DNA of 25,778 nt from IMG/VR virus record IMGVR_UViG_3300035698_017052, positions 1 to 25,778 of that record; one strand, 5' to 3'. Positions within the stretch are counted from its first letter, which is position 1, and each line of letters opens with the position of its first letter. Source of the DNA: a virus. Shown one piece after another: positions 1 to 8,915 of the stretch. The position numbers were made by a program, and so were the translations under genes. Under the pieces are notes generated by a model. The model did no database searches. It had not been told where the DNA came from and was given only the letters and a program-made list of their open reading frames with translations.

Positions 1-236
1 GGGCTTTAGCAGGAAGATTTATAATTTCAATTGCATGTTGAACTTGTTGTTCATCAAAATTGATAACAGGCCTAGATGATATTTTACATATGTTACCTAG
101 AGTTGTTGATCCGCCATATGAAACAACACCTTCTGCTCCTATTTCTGTGTCAGCAAGAACAAATGTCCATCTAAACTTGCGTTTTTAGAACGGCGTTCGG
201 GCTACTAAGTATTCCTATGTCCATTTTTATAGGCAT
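1..236 (-). CDS. second tail tube protein paralogue, partial, frameshifted
   Basis: The 3' part runs off the left edge of the window. From an ATG at 234-236 the frame gives MPIKMDIGILSSPNAVLK and then stops. One base later the other frame continues RKFRWTFVLADTEIGAEG to the window edge. The start and the VLK/RKFRW junction match the complete tube gene just upstream (MAHNMDIGYISG, then VFKRKFRW), so this is a tandem paralogue of that gene. The frames meet in a run of five A (minus strand; positions 182-186). Four A would restore one frame. This could be an assembly indel, a real inactivation, or a +1 shift. The gap to the upstream stop is only 19 bases, with an AAAGG in it. Tube-family membership rests on the match to the neighbour. 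Confidence 0.7.
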
Positions 237-255
237 GCGTCAATTTACCTTTTAG

Positions 256-867
256 TTATGCCGATGGTTCGGCTGGATAGAATTTTGCTCTATCAAAACG
301 AATTGTAGTTTCAACATCTGCAGTATCGCTTGGAGAATAGTCCAAATCTCCCCAGTTTGTGACTTGTGGCCACGCGCCGCTGAGAATCCACGATTCCATT
401 GTTCCACCATGACCGTCAAGCATTCTAAGAGTCAAGTCCATCTTATACTCGTTATTATGATCTCCCATATCAAACGGGGCATAATTACCAGTTGTTGGAG
501 CTATTTGATTATTATCAGAAAATCTCCATACAGAGTTTAACCATCTATGTAGTGACAGTTCGGAAGCACTTGACGAACCCATATTTGGATCAAACTTTAC
601 GTCGAAAATAGTAATCCCAATGGTTTCCCACACAGGTTTACCTGCGATGAAGTGTTTTTCGTGGAGGTGATCAATTGGTGTTTCTTCGACGGTTAGAGTG
701 GGTCTGTTAGCTACTCTAGCGTACCACATATATTGACTAACGGCTTCGTCTTCTACTGCACCACCTAGATATTTCCCCATGCTTATGGTCCAACGAAATT
801 TTCTTTTAAAAACGCTCGTTCTTCCTTTTTCACCGGAGATATAACCAATATCCATGTTATGTGCCAT
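256..867 (-). CDS. tail tube protein (T4 gp19-like)
   Basis: 203 residues, a little longer than T4 gp19. The product would polymerise into the rigid inner tube of the contractile tail. The N-terminus (GEKGRTSVFKRKFRW) and the Thr/Asp-rich C-terminal strand (DTADVETTIRFDRAKFYP) fit a tube fold, and the gene directly follows the sheath gene, as gp19 follows gp18 in T4. The start is set by an AAAGGAG at good spacing before the ATG at 865-867. A second tube-like gene starts 19 bases after its stop, so two tube isoforms may be made. I recognise it mainly by position, length and strand pattern. Confidence 0.82.
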   Translation of the reverse strand: MAHNMDIGYISGEKGRTSVFKRKFRWTISMGKYLGGAVEDEAVSQYMWYARVANRPTLTVEETPIDHLHEKHFIAGKPVWETIGITIFDVKFDPNMGSSSASELSLHRWLNSVWRFSDNNQIAPTTGNYAPFDMGDHNNEYKMDLTLRMLDGHGGTMESWILSGAWPQVTNWGDLDYSPSDTADVETTIRFDRAKFYPAEPSA

Positions 868-935
868 TTTATTTCTCCTTTATTTTATTTACCTTCTTTG
901 TTTAATTCTCCTAAAGATTAGGTGGCAGAGTCACC

Positions 936-3581
936 TTATATAGATGACTCTGTAAATGTTCCTGTTCTATGGATTGTGAATTCGATAAAGATGAATTCAG
1001 CTGTTTTTGTTGGTTGCACACCGATCTTGGCACGTAGTTCATTTCTATCGACAACTTCTGTAGGATTAAGTTCTTCATCGCATTTGACAATGAAATCTGC
1101 CACTCCTCTTCCACGCTCGACTTCATTAAGCAAGTTGGTAGCAATTCTCACGAATTCAGATCTGAGTTGTTCATCATGAGGTTCGAAAATCAAGAATCTT
1201 GAACGAATCTTTATGTTCTTCTCTAGGTAAAGCATTAGTCGTCTGACATTAACTCTGTCTAGAGCTGTTGTGTTTCTTTGTAGAGTTTTTTGTCCCCAAA
1301 CAGCTGGACCTTCAACAGGGAATGGAACAACAACATTGACTGCATTTCTGTTTCCATATAGTGAATCTCTCTCTGAAAGATATGCATATGTTTCAACTTC
1401 TAGGATTGTAGGAATAGTTCCACGTCTTAGTCCAGCTGGAGCTGCCCAGGCGTTTGAAATTCTTTCAGAATTAGCGTAAACACCAAGAATAGATCCTGTT
1501 GGCGGAACCCAGACATCAACGGCATTTTGTCCGTCTCTGATTTTGACCCATGGCCAATAAAGTGCAGCATATGAACTATTAAGTCGTTGAGTGTTCAATG
1601 GATGTGCTCCATTATGCCATTTTTTTACATCGGTACTTGAGAGGCTAGCTGGACTATCTATGATAGCCATACAGTCTCTACGAGTTATTCCGCAAAGTTC
1701 GAGCAAAGCGTTCATAACAGAAGTTGAATTGATTGCAGGAACCGCGACTAAATCAATATCGATTCTTTCCGGTTCAGCAAGAGTATTTAGTCCAGTACCC
1801 AATTGAGTACTACCTACAACCAACGCATCAATAGCTGTTGAATCTGGAAGACCTTCAAGATCATATGGATATCCATCTGATCCAGCTGTTCCAGCTGCTT
1901 GACCTAGAGTATATGTACCAGCGATTGGAAGACCAGCCACTGTAGTCTCATGTTCAATAAATAGGTAATCTGAGAATCCATTAATCCACTGTTCGATATA
2001 ATATGGATTATTTGTGGTAGTCGAATTAAGGTTTAGCTGAGAATGAGATTCAACATAAATACTATTATTATAAACGGTAAGAGAGATTAGGCCTTCATCG
2101 TCAACTGCGACTTCAACTTGTGTGTTGTTGCCAGTGAGACCTGGACTTTCTGCCCACATGGTTAGTAGCAATGGTTGTTCGCTTGCTGTGTAGCTATATC
2201 CAAGAGTGTATCCGATCTCATCAATTGTTAAACCTGTAGTTGCATCTGTTCCACCAGCAATAAATGCTGTTGAAGATGGAGCACCAACAGTTGCGCCATA
2301 TGTTCCTAATACGGCGTTATTACTAAATCCGAGGATCGTATCAACTTGTTTTGACTGGAACCTGACCTGGACAAGAGCATTTGCTCCTCTAATTGTATTG
2401 ATACCATCATAGTCAGTATCGGCTAGTCCGGTATTAGGATTGAGGGCACCAGATGTGAGTCCTTGAGTTGTTTTTGCGTTTCCAAAAGAATCAATATATC
2501 TTTTAGCAGTGTAAAGAGATATTTGTTCTCCGTTCAGAGTAATAGTTGCACGGAATCCGCCGGGAATTGTGTATCCCGAAGGAACATTGTCTATCCACCA
2601 GTTAATGTATTCGACAACGGTAGCAGCGGTTACTTGTGGACCTTGGAATCCTCCGGTATTGATTGTTGTTGCATCTGTTACATGTGTGAGGTCTTCAAAT
2701 GGAATTGTCTGTGTGATATTGTCAATTGCAGCATCACCGGTTCCGGTTATTCTGATTTCAAGAGTTGGCCCTGTATCTTCATAGTCACCGAAGTAGAATC
2801 CAATATTGGATGATCCTTCTGGCCATTCAGTGTTAGAACATGTGACTTCTGCTATTGTCATATCTTTACCAATACCGATAGTTTCGTAGATAGCGTCTTC
2901 TACAGAAATTAATTCAATAGAAGCTGTACTACCAAAAATCTTAGTAGTTCTAAATGCGATTTTACTATCACTAGTATAAGCTTCGATACCATCATCGTCT
3001 ACGAAAAGTAGATTGAATTGATCGACAAGATCAGTGTCGGACGAAACTGTTCCTGGAACCAAGTTATATGTTCCAGCAGGGATTTGGATTATATGGTTGT
3101 AAAGCGCTCCATTCACAGAAAATCTGAATTTATCATTGATATCTTCTTCGATTGCGACCTGTGTTGGTAGAGCTGAACCATCCGTGTAAGTTCCTAGAGA
3201 TTTAATAACAGCTGCTGTTCCTGAAGCATTTACTTCAGTATAGGCTGTTTTTGCAAAGTTATCCCAGTCTCCTTCATCTGTTTCTCCAACGCGCAAAATC
3301 CATGCCTCTGTTCCATATTTCAGGAATTCGATAGCAGCATAGATTAGATATGAACCGTGATTTGCGGTTGGATCTGGATAACCGAATTTGCGGTAAAGTT
3401 CTTCGTGGTTAAAAACCTGAGTTGGTTCATTAATTGGTCCTTTCGATGCAAATCCGACTAGAGCAGATTTTGAAAAAGACGTTCCTTGATTGTAGTAGGA
3501 ATAATCAGTTTCAAGCAATCGCACCGAAGGGCTAATTGACCCCGAAGGCGGAAAACCAAATAATTCTGTTAGAGGTGCCAT
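936..3581 (-). CDS. contractile tail sheath protein (T4 gp18-like)
   Basis: 881 residues, clearly longer than T4 gp18 (about 660), which suggests added surface domains in the middle. The N-terminus (MAPLTELFGFPPSG, then SVRLLETD, then SKSALVGFASKGPINEPTQV) and the C-terminus (ALDRVNVRRLMLYLEKNI, then RGRGVADFIVKCDEELNP, then a final IEFTIHRTGTF) are classic sheath motifs. The C-terminal region forms the conserved polymerisation and tube-contact core. The middle (about residues 130-620) is Thr/Gly-rich and variable. An AAAAGGAGAAAAAA immediately before the ATG fixes the start. It sits upstream of the tube gene with a 68-base gap. Plus-strand frames inside it are antisense shadows. Confidence 0.97.
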   Translation of the reverse strand: MAPLTELFGFPPSGSISPSVRLLETDYSYYNQGTSFSKSALVGFASKGPINEPTQVFNHEELYRKFGYPDPTANHGSYLIYAAIEFLKYGTEAWILRVGETDEGDWDNFAKTAYTEVNASGTAAVIKSLGTYTDGSALPTQVAIEEDINDKFRFSVNGALYNHIIQIPAGTYNLVPGTVSSDTDLVDQFNLLFVDDDGIEAYTSDSKIAFRTTKIFGSTASIELISVEDAIYETIGIGKDMTIAEVTCSNTEWPEGSSNIGFYFGDYEDTGPTLEIRITGTGDAAIDNITQTIPFEDLTHVTDATTINTGGFQGPQVTAATVVEYINWWIDNVPSGYTIPGGFRATITLNGEQISLYTAKRYIDSFGNAKTTQGLTSGALNPNTGLADTDYDGINTIRGANALVQVRFQSKQVDTILGFSNNAVLGTYGATVGAPSSTAFIAGGTDATTGLTIDEIGYTLGYSYTASEQPLLLTMWAESPGLTGNNTQVEVAVDDEGLISLTVYNNSIYVESHSQLNLNSTTTNNPYYIEQWINGFSDYLFIEHETTVAGLPIAGTYTLGQAAGTAGSDGYPYDLEGLPDSTAIDALVVGSTQLGTGLNTLAEPERIDIDLVAVPAINSTSVMNALLELCGITRRDCMAIIDSPASLSSTDVKKWHNGAHPLNTQRLNSSYAALYWPWVKIRDGQNAVDVWVPPTGSILGVYANSERISNAWAAPAGLRRGTIPTILEVETYAYLSERDSLYGNRNAVNVVVPFPVEGPAVWGQKTLQRNTTALDRVNVRRLMLYLEKNIKIRSRFLIFEPHDEQLRSEFVRIATNLLNEVERGRGVADFIVKCDEELNPTEVVDRNELRAKIGVQPTKTAEFIFIEFTIHRTGTFTESSI

Positions 3582-3620
3582 TTTTTTCTCCTTTTAGATT
3601 GGTAGTTATATTATAAAAAA

Positions 3621-3691
3621 CCATTTTATATAGTAATATATATACGTTTATTATGTAAAATAAACATATATATTATCCTTATATAAAATGG
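3621..3691. repeat. 71-base imperfect inverted repeat in the sheath/endonuclease gap
   Basis: The outer arms are a perfect 12-base match (CCATTTTATATA at 3621-3632 against its complement at 3680-3691). The inner arms, AT-rich and ending in GTTTATT, continue the pairing with a few mismatches and a loop of about six bases near 3653-3658. It lies 40 to 110 bases upstream of the sheath start on the minus strand and about 130 bases upstream of the plus-strand endonuclease. It could be a cruciform or regulatory hairpin, a bidirectional terminator, or the end of an insertion. Apart from this and the palindrome at 3697-3714, I see nothing in the 3582-3818 gap. Confidence 0.6.
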
Positions 3692-3696
3692 AACCT

Positions 3697-3714
3697 AAGA
3701 CCTAATTAGGTCTT
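3697..3714. repeat. 18-base perfect palindrome
   Basis: AAGACCTAATTAGGTCTT is its own complement. It directly follows a TGGAACCTAA box (3689-3698). The same box recurs at 8325-8334, upstream of the gp15-like gene, there followed by CCC/GGG around AAATA. It may be an operator or a processing/terminator hairpin; the role is unknown. Confidence 0.5.
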
Positions 3715-3818
3715 TAATTAGTGTTATTTAATTAATGTTAAATTATATATTGGTTTTTAAGTGAAATTTAAAAAATATTTAAGTAAAATTTAAAAAATAT
3801 TATATGCTGGTGTTTATA

Positions 3819-5549
3819 ATGAGAGGAATAATAAAGCAATGGATTACAGATAATTGTTTTGATAAAAATAATAATCTTCAAGGAAGACTTCTTTCCCTTA
3901 AACAGGGAACTGAAGAATATAGGCAAATAAAGATAGAAACATTGTTTTTAGATGACAACGTTACTATTTCTGAACGCGTGTATTGTATAATGAATGATGT
4001 TTACTGTTCATTAAATATTTGTTTAAATGACGAATGTGTAAACAAAACCAGTTATATAAATTATAAATATGGATATTCTACATATTGTTCGAATAAATGC
4101 GCGGCTAATCATTTTATAGTACGAGACAAAGTAAAACAAACATGTATAAAAAAATATGGTGTTGAATATAATTTTCAGTCTAAAGAAACTAAAGATAAAA
4201 TAAAAAAAACAAATTTGGAAAAATATGGTGTTGAATATAATTTTCAGTCTAAAGAAATCAAAGATAAAATAAAACAAACAAATTTGAAAAAATATGGTGT
4301 TGAATATCCGATTCAGTCATCTTCTATTAAAGATAAAATAAAACAAACAAATTTGGAAAAATATGGCGTTGAATACCCAATGCAATTTAATGAAATAAAA
4401 CAAAAAGCTTTAATTTCTATTAAGAACAGTTTTTTAGACACAAATCGTATACAAAAGATGAAACAAACAAATTTGAAAAAATATGGTGTTGAAAATATTT
4501 CTCAAAAACATCTTTTAGATAAAGACATTTTAAAAAAAGTAAATAATTCTGAATGGCTAAGATATCAGCATTACAATTTGAAAAAACCATGTAGGCAAAT
4601 TTCTAAAGAATTAGAAATAAATAAAACGTCTACTGCTTATTTTATGGGCAAATACAATATTAAAATAAAAAACTATATAAGTTCTCAAAATGAAAAAGAA
4701 ATAGTAGATTATATCAATATAAAAAATATACAAACTAATATTTGCAAAATAATATCTCCGTATGAATTAGATATTTATATTCCAGATCATCAATTAGCAA
4801 TAGAGTTTGACGGTTTATATTGGCACTCAAATAAACCTAAAAATTATCATTTAATGAAAACTAAAATGTGCGAAGAAAAAGGAATTCAATTATTACATAT
4901 ATTTGAAAACGAATGGGTAAATCCAATTAAACAAGATATATGGAAAAGTATAATTAATGGAAAGTTGGGTAAAAACGAACGAATCTTTGCTAGAAAAACT
5001 GAAATAAGAGAAATAGTAGATAATAAGATAGTTAAAAAGTTTTTAAATAATAATCATTTACAAGGTTTTGCCGGAAGTAGTGTGAAATTAGGTTTGTTTT
5101 ATGAAAATGAATTAGTTGGTCTTATTACATTTGGCAAGACTAGGTTTAGTAAAAAATATCAATATGAAATGATTAGATTTTGTAATAAAAAGTTTGTTAG
5201 CGTTGTTGGCGGGGCTAACAAGTTATATAAATATTTTGTTAGGAATTATAAACCTAAAAGTGTAGTTAGTTATGCAGATCGTAGATATAGCGATGGCGGT
5301 TTATATAAAAAATTAGGATTTGAATTTAGTCATAATAGTGATCCTAATTATTGGTATTTCAAAAACGGATCTTTATTATTACAATCTCGGATAAAATTTC
5401 AAAAGCATAAATTAAAAATTTTGCTAGAATCATATGATTCTAGCAAAACTGAAGTTGAAAACATGTTAGATAATAGTTATCGTAGAATTTTTGATTGTGG
5501 GAACATTGTGTTTTTAGATCATTGTCGTGATATGTTGGATGTGTTATGA
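3819..5549 (+). CDS. modular homing-type endonuclease, copy A
   Basis: 576 residues from the ATG at 3819, preferred because the following MRGIIKQWITDN aligns with the paralogues; an in-frame ATG at 3804 adds five residues. Order of parts: SERVYCIMNDV and a Cys cluster (CLNDEC, then CSNKC; about 68-94); five KYGVE repeats, four at exact 23-residue period (about 112-235); a helix-turn-helix-like stretch (ISKELEINKTSTAYFM); a nuclease core (ELDIYIPDHQLAIEFDGLYWHS, then GIQLLHIFENEW) resembling Vsr/PD-(D/E)XK enzymes, with Asp of ELD, Glu of IEF and the WH His as likely active-site residues; and a GNAT-like C-terminal domain (about 400-560). AT-rich and opposite in strand to the structural genes. 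Its stop overlaps the next copy's start (ATGA), so the two are probably translated together. Confidence 0.85.
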   Translation: MRGIIKQWITDNCFDKNNNLQGRLLSLKQGTEEYRQIKIETLFLDDNVTISERVYCIMNDVYCSLNICLNDECVNKTSYINYKYGYSTYCSNKCAANHFIVRDKVKQTCIKKYGVEYNFQSKETKDKIKKTNLEKYGVEYNFQSKEIKDKIKQTNLKKYGVEYPIQSSSIKDKIKQTNLEKYGVEYPMQFNEIKQKALISIKNSFLDTNRIQKMKQTNLKKYGVENISQKHLLDKDILKKVNNSEWLRYQHYNLKKPCRQISKELEINKTSTAYFMGKYNIKIKNYISSQNEKEIVDYINIKNIQTNICKIISPYELDIYIPDHQLAIEFDGLYWHSNKPKNYHLMKTKMCEEKGIQLLHIFENEWVNPIKQDIWKSIINGKLGKNERIFARKTEIREIVDNKIVKKFLNNNHLQGFAGSSVKLGLFYENELVGLITFGKTRFSKKYQYEMIRFCNKKFVSVVGGANKLYKYFVRNYKPKSVVSYADRRYSDGGLYKKLGFEFSHNSDPNYWYFKNGSLLLQSRIKFQKHKLKILLESYDSSKTEVENMLDNSYRRIFDCGNIVFLDHCRDMLDVL

Positions 5550-7210
5550 TAAAAGATTTTATTAATGATAATTTAATAAAAAAATCAGGCAAAATAAATA
5601 GCGCCAAGCTTATTTCTCTAATAAGAAAAAATCATATTATTATAGAAAAAATTATTAATAAAACAAAATTTATTAATAATAACTCTTTTTCAGAAAGAAT
5701 ATACTGTATATATAATGATATACGTTCAAAAAAAATATGTATAATATGTAATAAAAATCCCGTATCATTTATAAGCTTTTCTAAAGGCTATAGGGTTTCA
5801 TGTTCTGCAAAATGTAATGGTCAAATAGAAGAAATAAAACAAAAACGAAATAAAACAATTCAAAAAAAATATAATGTTGATAACATATCTCAATCGCAAG
5901 AAATAAAAAACAAAAAAAAAGAAACCGTAATTACAAACTATGGAGTAGACAGCCCATTAAAATCAAAAAAAATATTAAATAAACTACATGAAACTAATAT
6001 GAAAAAATACGGATGTAAATGTTCACTGTCTAACAAACGGGTTCGAAAAAAATACGAAAATACAATGACAAAAAAATATGGAGTGAAAAATCCATCGTTG
6101 GTTAGAAACTTTCAAAATAAACGAAAGAATACTTTTATGGAAAGATATGGAGTAGAAAATCCGATTCAATTTGAAAGTTTTAAACAAAAAGCATTGTTAA
6201 ATAAAAAGCTGCAGGTATCGCAAGATGCTTATAATAAATTGAATAATAAAAAATGGTTGATAGATAATCATCATATTCTTAAAAAAACTGTAACAAAAAT
6301 AGCAAATGAATTAGGCGTTACATTATCAGCCGTGTCATATCATTTAAATAAATTTGATATAAAAACAATACGTTTTTCTTCATCTCAGTATGAGGAGGAG
6401 ATATTGAGATATATAAATAACTATAATCCAGAGTCTAATTCAAGAAGAATTATTCCTCCGCTAGAATTAGATATTTATATTCCAGATTATAATTTGGCAA
6501 TTGAATTCAATGGTATATACTGGCATTCTAGACATGACAAGAACTATCATTTGAATAAAACGCAAATGTGCGAAGAAAAAGGAATACAATTACTACATAT
6601 TTTTGAAAATGAATGGTTAGACTCAATAAAACAAGATGTATGGAAAAGTACAATAAATGAGAAGTTAGGTAAAAATAAAAAAATACTTGCCCAAAAATGT
6701 GAAGTTAGAGAAATTAAAAACAATAAATTAGTTGAAGAATTTTTAGATAATAATCATTTACATGGATTTATTGAAAGTTCTATCAAGTTAGGATTATTTT
6801 ATAAAAACGAACTCCACTCTTTAATAGTATTCAATATGATACAAAACGATAAACAGCAAAATTATAAGATTGTTAGATTTTGTAATAAAAATTTTGTTTA
6901 TATAATCAATGGTGCTAGCAAACTATTTGATTTTTTTATTGATAACTATAAGCCACAAAGTATGATTATATCTTTAGATCGAAGATATGAAAATGGTGAT
7001 TTATATAAAGAATTAGGATTTGAATTTAGTTATTATGTTGATCCAAATATTTGGTATTTTAAAAAAGGAACATTAGACTTAGTAATGCATAAATTAAAAG
7101 ATTTGCTAGAAAATTTCGATCCTAGCAAATCTGAGGTTGAAAATACGTATAATAATAATTATCTTAGAATTTTTGATTGTGGTAATATTGTATATAAACT
7201 TATTTTTTAG
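5546..7210 (+). CDS. modular homing-type endonuclease, copy B
   Basis: 554 residues, starting in a 4-base overlap with copy A. It has the same layout: SFSERIYCIYND, a Cys cluster (CIICNKN, then CSAKC), five degenerate KYGV repeats (KKYNVDNISQ to ERYGVENPIQ), an HTH-like segment (IANELGVTLSAVSYHL), a nuclease core with ELDIYIPDYNLAIEFNGIYW and LLHIFENEW intact, and a GNAT-like C-terminal domain. That last domain is more diverged than in A: the TFGKTRFSKKY stretch is replaced and the RIKFQKH segment is shortened. Its stop (7208-7210) directly abuts the stop of the convergent gene at 7211, so the insertion fits exactly to a gene end. Probably a free-standing homing endonuclease or a decaying cousin; its target is unknown. 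Confidence 0.82.
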   Translation: MIKDFINDNLIKKSGKINSAKLISLIRKNHIIIEKIINKTKFINNNSFSERIYCIYNDIRSKKICIICNKNPVSFISFSKGYRVSCSAKCNGQIEEIKQKRNKTIQKKYNVDNISQSQEIKNKKKETVITNYGVDSPLKSKKILNKLHETNMKKYGCKCSLSNKRVRKKYENTMTKKYGVKNPSLVRNFQNKRKNTFMERYGVENPIQFESFKQKALLNKKLQVSQDAYNKLNNKKWLIDNHHILKKTVTKIANELGVTLSAVSYHLNKFDIKTIRFSSSQYEEEILRYINNYNPESNSRRIIPPLELDIYIPDYNLAIEFNGIYWHSRHDKNYHLNKTQMCEEKGIQLLHIFENEWLDSIKQDVWKSTINEKLGKNKKILAQKCEVREIKNNKLVEEFLDNNHLHGFIESSIKLGLFYKNELHSLIVFNMIQNDKQQNYKIVRFCNKNFVYIINGASKLFDFFIDNYKPQSMIISLDRRYENGDLYKELGFEFSYYVDPNIWYFKKGTLDLVMHKLKDLLENFDPSKSEVENTYNNNYLRIFDCGNIVYKLIF

Positions 7211-7411
7211 CTAGTCTTCTTTTTTTGTAATTTTCTTCACCGATACATCTCCTCTCATTTTGAGAGCGTCTATTTGTGATGAATAACGCTCTTCGGGAAT
7301 ATCAAAAGTTTTCTTCCATGGAAGAACTATTATTGATGTGCCTCGCCCATCACGAGTTTTTAGCGCTAATTGTACTGGCCCGCGCCTTTTATTTGTAACT
7401 CTGTAAATCAT
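7211..7411 (-). CDS. small basic protein of unknown function
   Basis: 66 residues, MIYRVTNKRRGPVQLALKTR at the start, rich in Lys/Arg, with several predicted beta strands (SIIVLPWKKTFDIPEE). I do not recognise it. The start has a strong AAAGGAG close before the ATG. It follows the gp15-like gene by 21 bases on the same strand and ends one base from endonuclease copy B. Its place between gp15 and the sheath gene suggests a small virion or assembly protein of the tail module; no catalytic motif is visible. Confidence 0.75.
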   Translation of the reverse strand: MIYRVTNKRRGPVQLALKTRDGRGTSIIVLPWKKTFDIPEERYSSQIDALKMRGDVSVKKITKKED

Positions 7412-7432
7412 TTTTTTCTCCTTTTTTTTATC

Positions 7433-8251
7433 TTATAGCAACGAAGGTTCTTCTCCCTCTTTTTTTTCTTCTATAATTGTCTCAATTTCACTGTTCGAAG
7501 GAGCTAAATCTCCCATAAGGACATATCTCTGTGTAATCTTATGAACTGTTTTATCTCTCCTAATTGGTTGAACAATATGACTTTCTGCTATAAAATTAAA
7601 AACATATTTTAGTATTCTTACTTGTCTGTCTCCTACATCATCATTAACGTTGTTTGAAGATCCAGTTATTTTAACTGGTGTTTCCCAAGGAATACCTTCG
7701 GGATTTATATATGCTATTGGAGAGAATTTCTGCATGATTTGTTCTACCATCTGCATAAGGTGTTCATAATATTTAGCCCACAAAGTGAGCGTAAAATTCA
7801 TATCAATTGGAATACCTTTTGATATTCTATAAACTACGTCAAATGGTTTTCTCTCTTGTCCATATGAAGCTTTTCTTTTAGCTTCATGATAAACATATCT
7901 TCCTTCTGATAAAGGAATATCTCCTCCCATTAAGGCTATCATTGGTAACTTAATTCTGTCGACTAGACCTGTATCTTGTCGATCTGGGTTATTTACAAAC
8001 TGTTCTCCAAAAGCATAAATAACAGCTTTTTCTTGTGTTCCCCAGATTATTGGAACTGGATATATGGTGTTATCATCTTCGTTCAAAATTGTTACGTCGG
8101 AAAATAAATCTAAAACTGCACGATTGGTGTTTCTTATACATTTAGAATATCCATAAACATATTGTCTTCCAGCTTTTGATGTAGGTTGATATTGCCGAGG
8201 TGTTTGGATTTCCGGATTATCAGCTACTGATTTATTTATTTTCTTTGTCAT
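7433..8251 (-). CDS. tail sheath stabiliser / tail completion protein (T4 gp15-like)
   Basis: 272 residues, the same length class as T4 gp15, which caps the tail and binds the neck. Matching features in order: GYSKCIRNTNRAVLDLFSDV at the N-terminus, VPIIWGTQEKAVIY (T4: VPITYASKEH), a LPMIALMGGDI strand, the PIDMNFTLTLWAKYYEHLMQ-MVEQIMQKFSP helix region (T4: MIYELSIFTRYEDDMFQIVEQILPYFQP), PWETPVKITG, and RQVRILKYVFNFIAESHIVQP. The alignment with T4 is from memory. AAAGGAAA lies 11 bases before the ATG. Long upstream gap (8252-8524), described separately. Expected to act at the head-proximal end of the tail. Confidence 0.75.
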   Translation of the reverse strand: MTKKINKSVADNPEIQTPRQYQPTSKAGRQYVYGYSKCIRNTNRAVLDLFSDVTILNEDDNTIYPVPIIWGTQEKAVIYAFGEQFVNNPDRQDTGLVDRIKLPMIALMGGDIPLSEGRYVYHEAKRKASYGQERKPFDVVYRISKGIPIDMNFTLTLWAKYYEHLMQMVEQIMQKFSPIAYINPEGIPWETPVKITGSSNNVNDDVGDRQVRILKYVFNFIAESHIVQPIRRDKTVHKITQRYVLMGDLAPSNSEIETIIEEKKEGEEPSLL

Positions 8252-8367
8252 AATACAAAAATTTCCTTTTTAGATATAAGTTCCCTTCTTATACTTATAT
8301 ATAAGAAAAAATCCAAAAATAAACTGGAACCTAAACCCAAATAGGGAATTCAATTGTTAATATAATG

Positions 8368-8481
8368 TTATGAACCGACACGGCCTTGAATGGTTATGTC
8401 TTCTTGCCACGAACGATTAATGTCTATTTGTATCTGACAAGCGTTAATTTCCGTAGTTCCTACGGTATTTTTAAATTTATT
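8368..8481 (-). pseudogene. orphan 3' end of a lost coding gene
   Basis: The otherwise empty gap 8252-8524 contains 37 codons with no start codon, opening after a TAA at 8482-8484. It reads KNTVGTTEINACQIQIDINR then SWQEDITIQGRVGS and stops at 8368-8370. Composition and codon choice look like the structural genes, and unlike the AT-rich flanks. I do not recognise the protein. By analogy with the displaced gp13 end at 20001-20111 it may be a gene tail left by an insertion or recombination. A very short gene with a non-ATG start is less likely. Confidence 0.5.
8451..8472 (+). terminator. possible plus-strand hairpin terminator
   Basis: CCGTAG-TTC-CTACGG (6-bp perfect stem, 3-base loop) is followed by TATTTTT. 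It has the form of a weak rho-independent terminator for plus-strand transcripts, but it lies within the orphan coding tail, so it may be chance. Confidence 0.3.
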
Positions 8482-8524
8482 TTATATAAGTCTCTATTAA
8501 TATTCACGCGATTTTCAAAAGATA

Positions 8525-8899
8525 TTAATTGATACTCTGTAACAACACTTGTAGATCAGCGGTAACATCTTGCCCCGCCATTGCTTTTTGTTTCATTTGT
8601 TGTAATGAACGCATTATAGCAGGATTAGCAGCGCCTTGAGCTTGCTGGGCCGTGACAGGTGTTGTTGCGGGTATTGAAGCATTAGGAGTAGCAATTGAAG
8701 CACCAGGAGCAGCAATAGTTCTCATCATTGCTTCTTTAGCTATTTTTTCTTGTTTATCTTTTTGTTCTTGAGCAAGAATTTTATCACAACTATCAATGTA
8801 GCCTTGAAGCTCTTGATCTAGTACCAGTGATTCTATTAGCTCTGTTGCTTTATGATATTGCTTTTCGCTAAGATCTTTCATTTTTGATTCTATTATCAT
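8525..8899 (-). CDS. small protein with helical N-terminus and Ala/Pro/Thr linker
   Basis: 124 residues, not recognised. Residues 1-60 are charged and likely helical (KDLSEKQYHKATELIESLV, then AQEQKDKQEKIAKEA). Residues 60-100 are a low-complexity linker (PGASIATPNASIPATTPVTA). The C-terminus is a second helix (MRSLQQMKQKAMAG). AAGGAAAATAAA before the ATG supports the start. It lies between the gp14-like and gp15-like genes on the same strand, so a small virion or assembly protein is plausible. No enzyme motif. Confidence 0.7.
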   Translation of the reverse strand: MIIESKMKDLSEKQYHKATELIESLVLDQELQGYIDSCDKILAQEQKDKQEKIAKEAMMRTIAAPGASIATPNASIPATTPVTAQQAQGAANPAIMRSLQQMKQKAMAGQDVTADLQVLLQSIN

Positions 8900-8915
8900 T
8901 TTATTTTCCTTATTT

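Noticed and set aside
2463-2813. Plus-strand open frames within the sheath gene
   Set aside because: Antisense shadows of a clear, full-length sheath gene.
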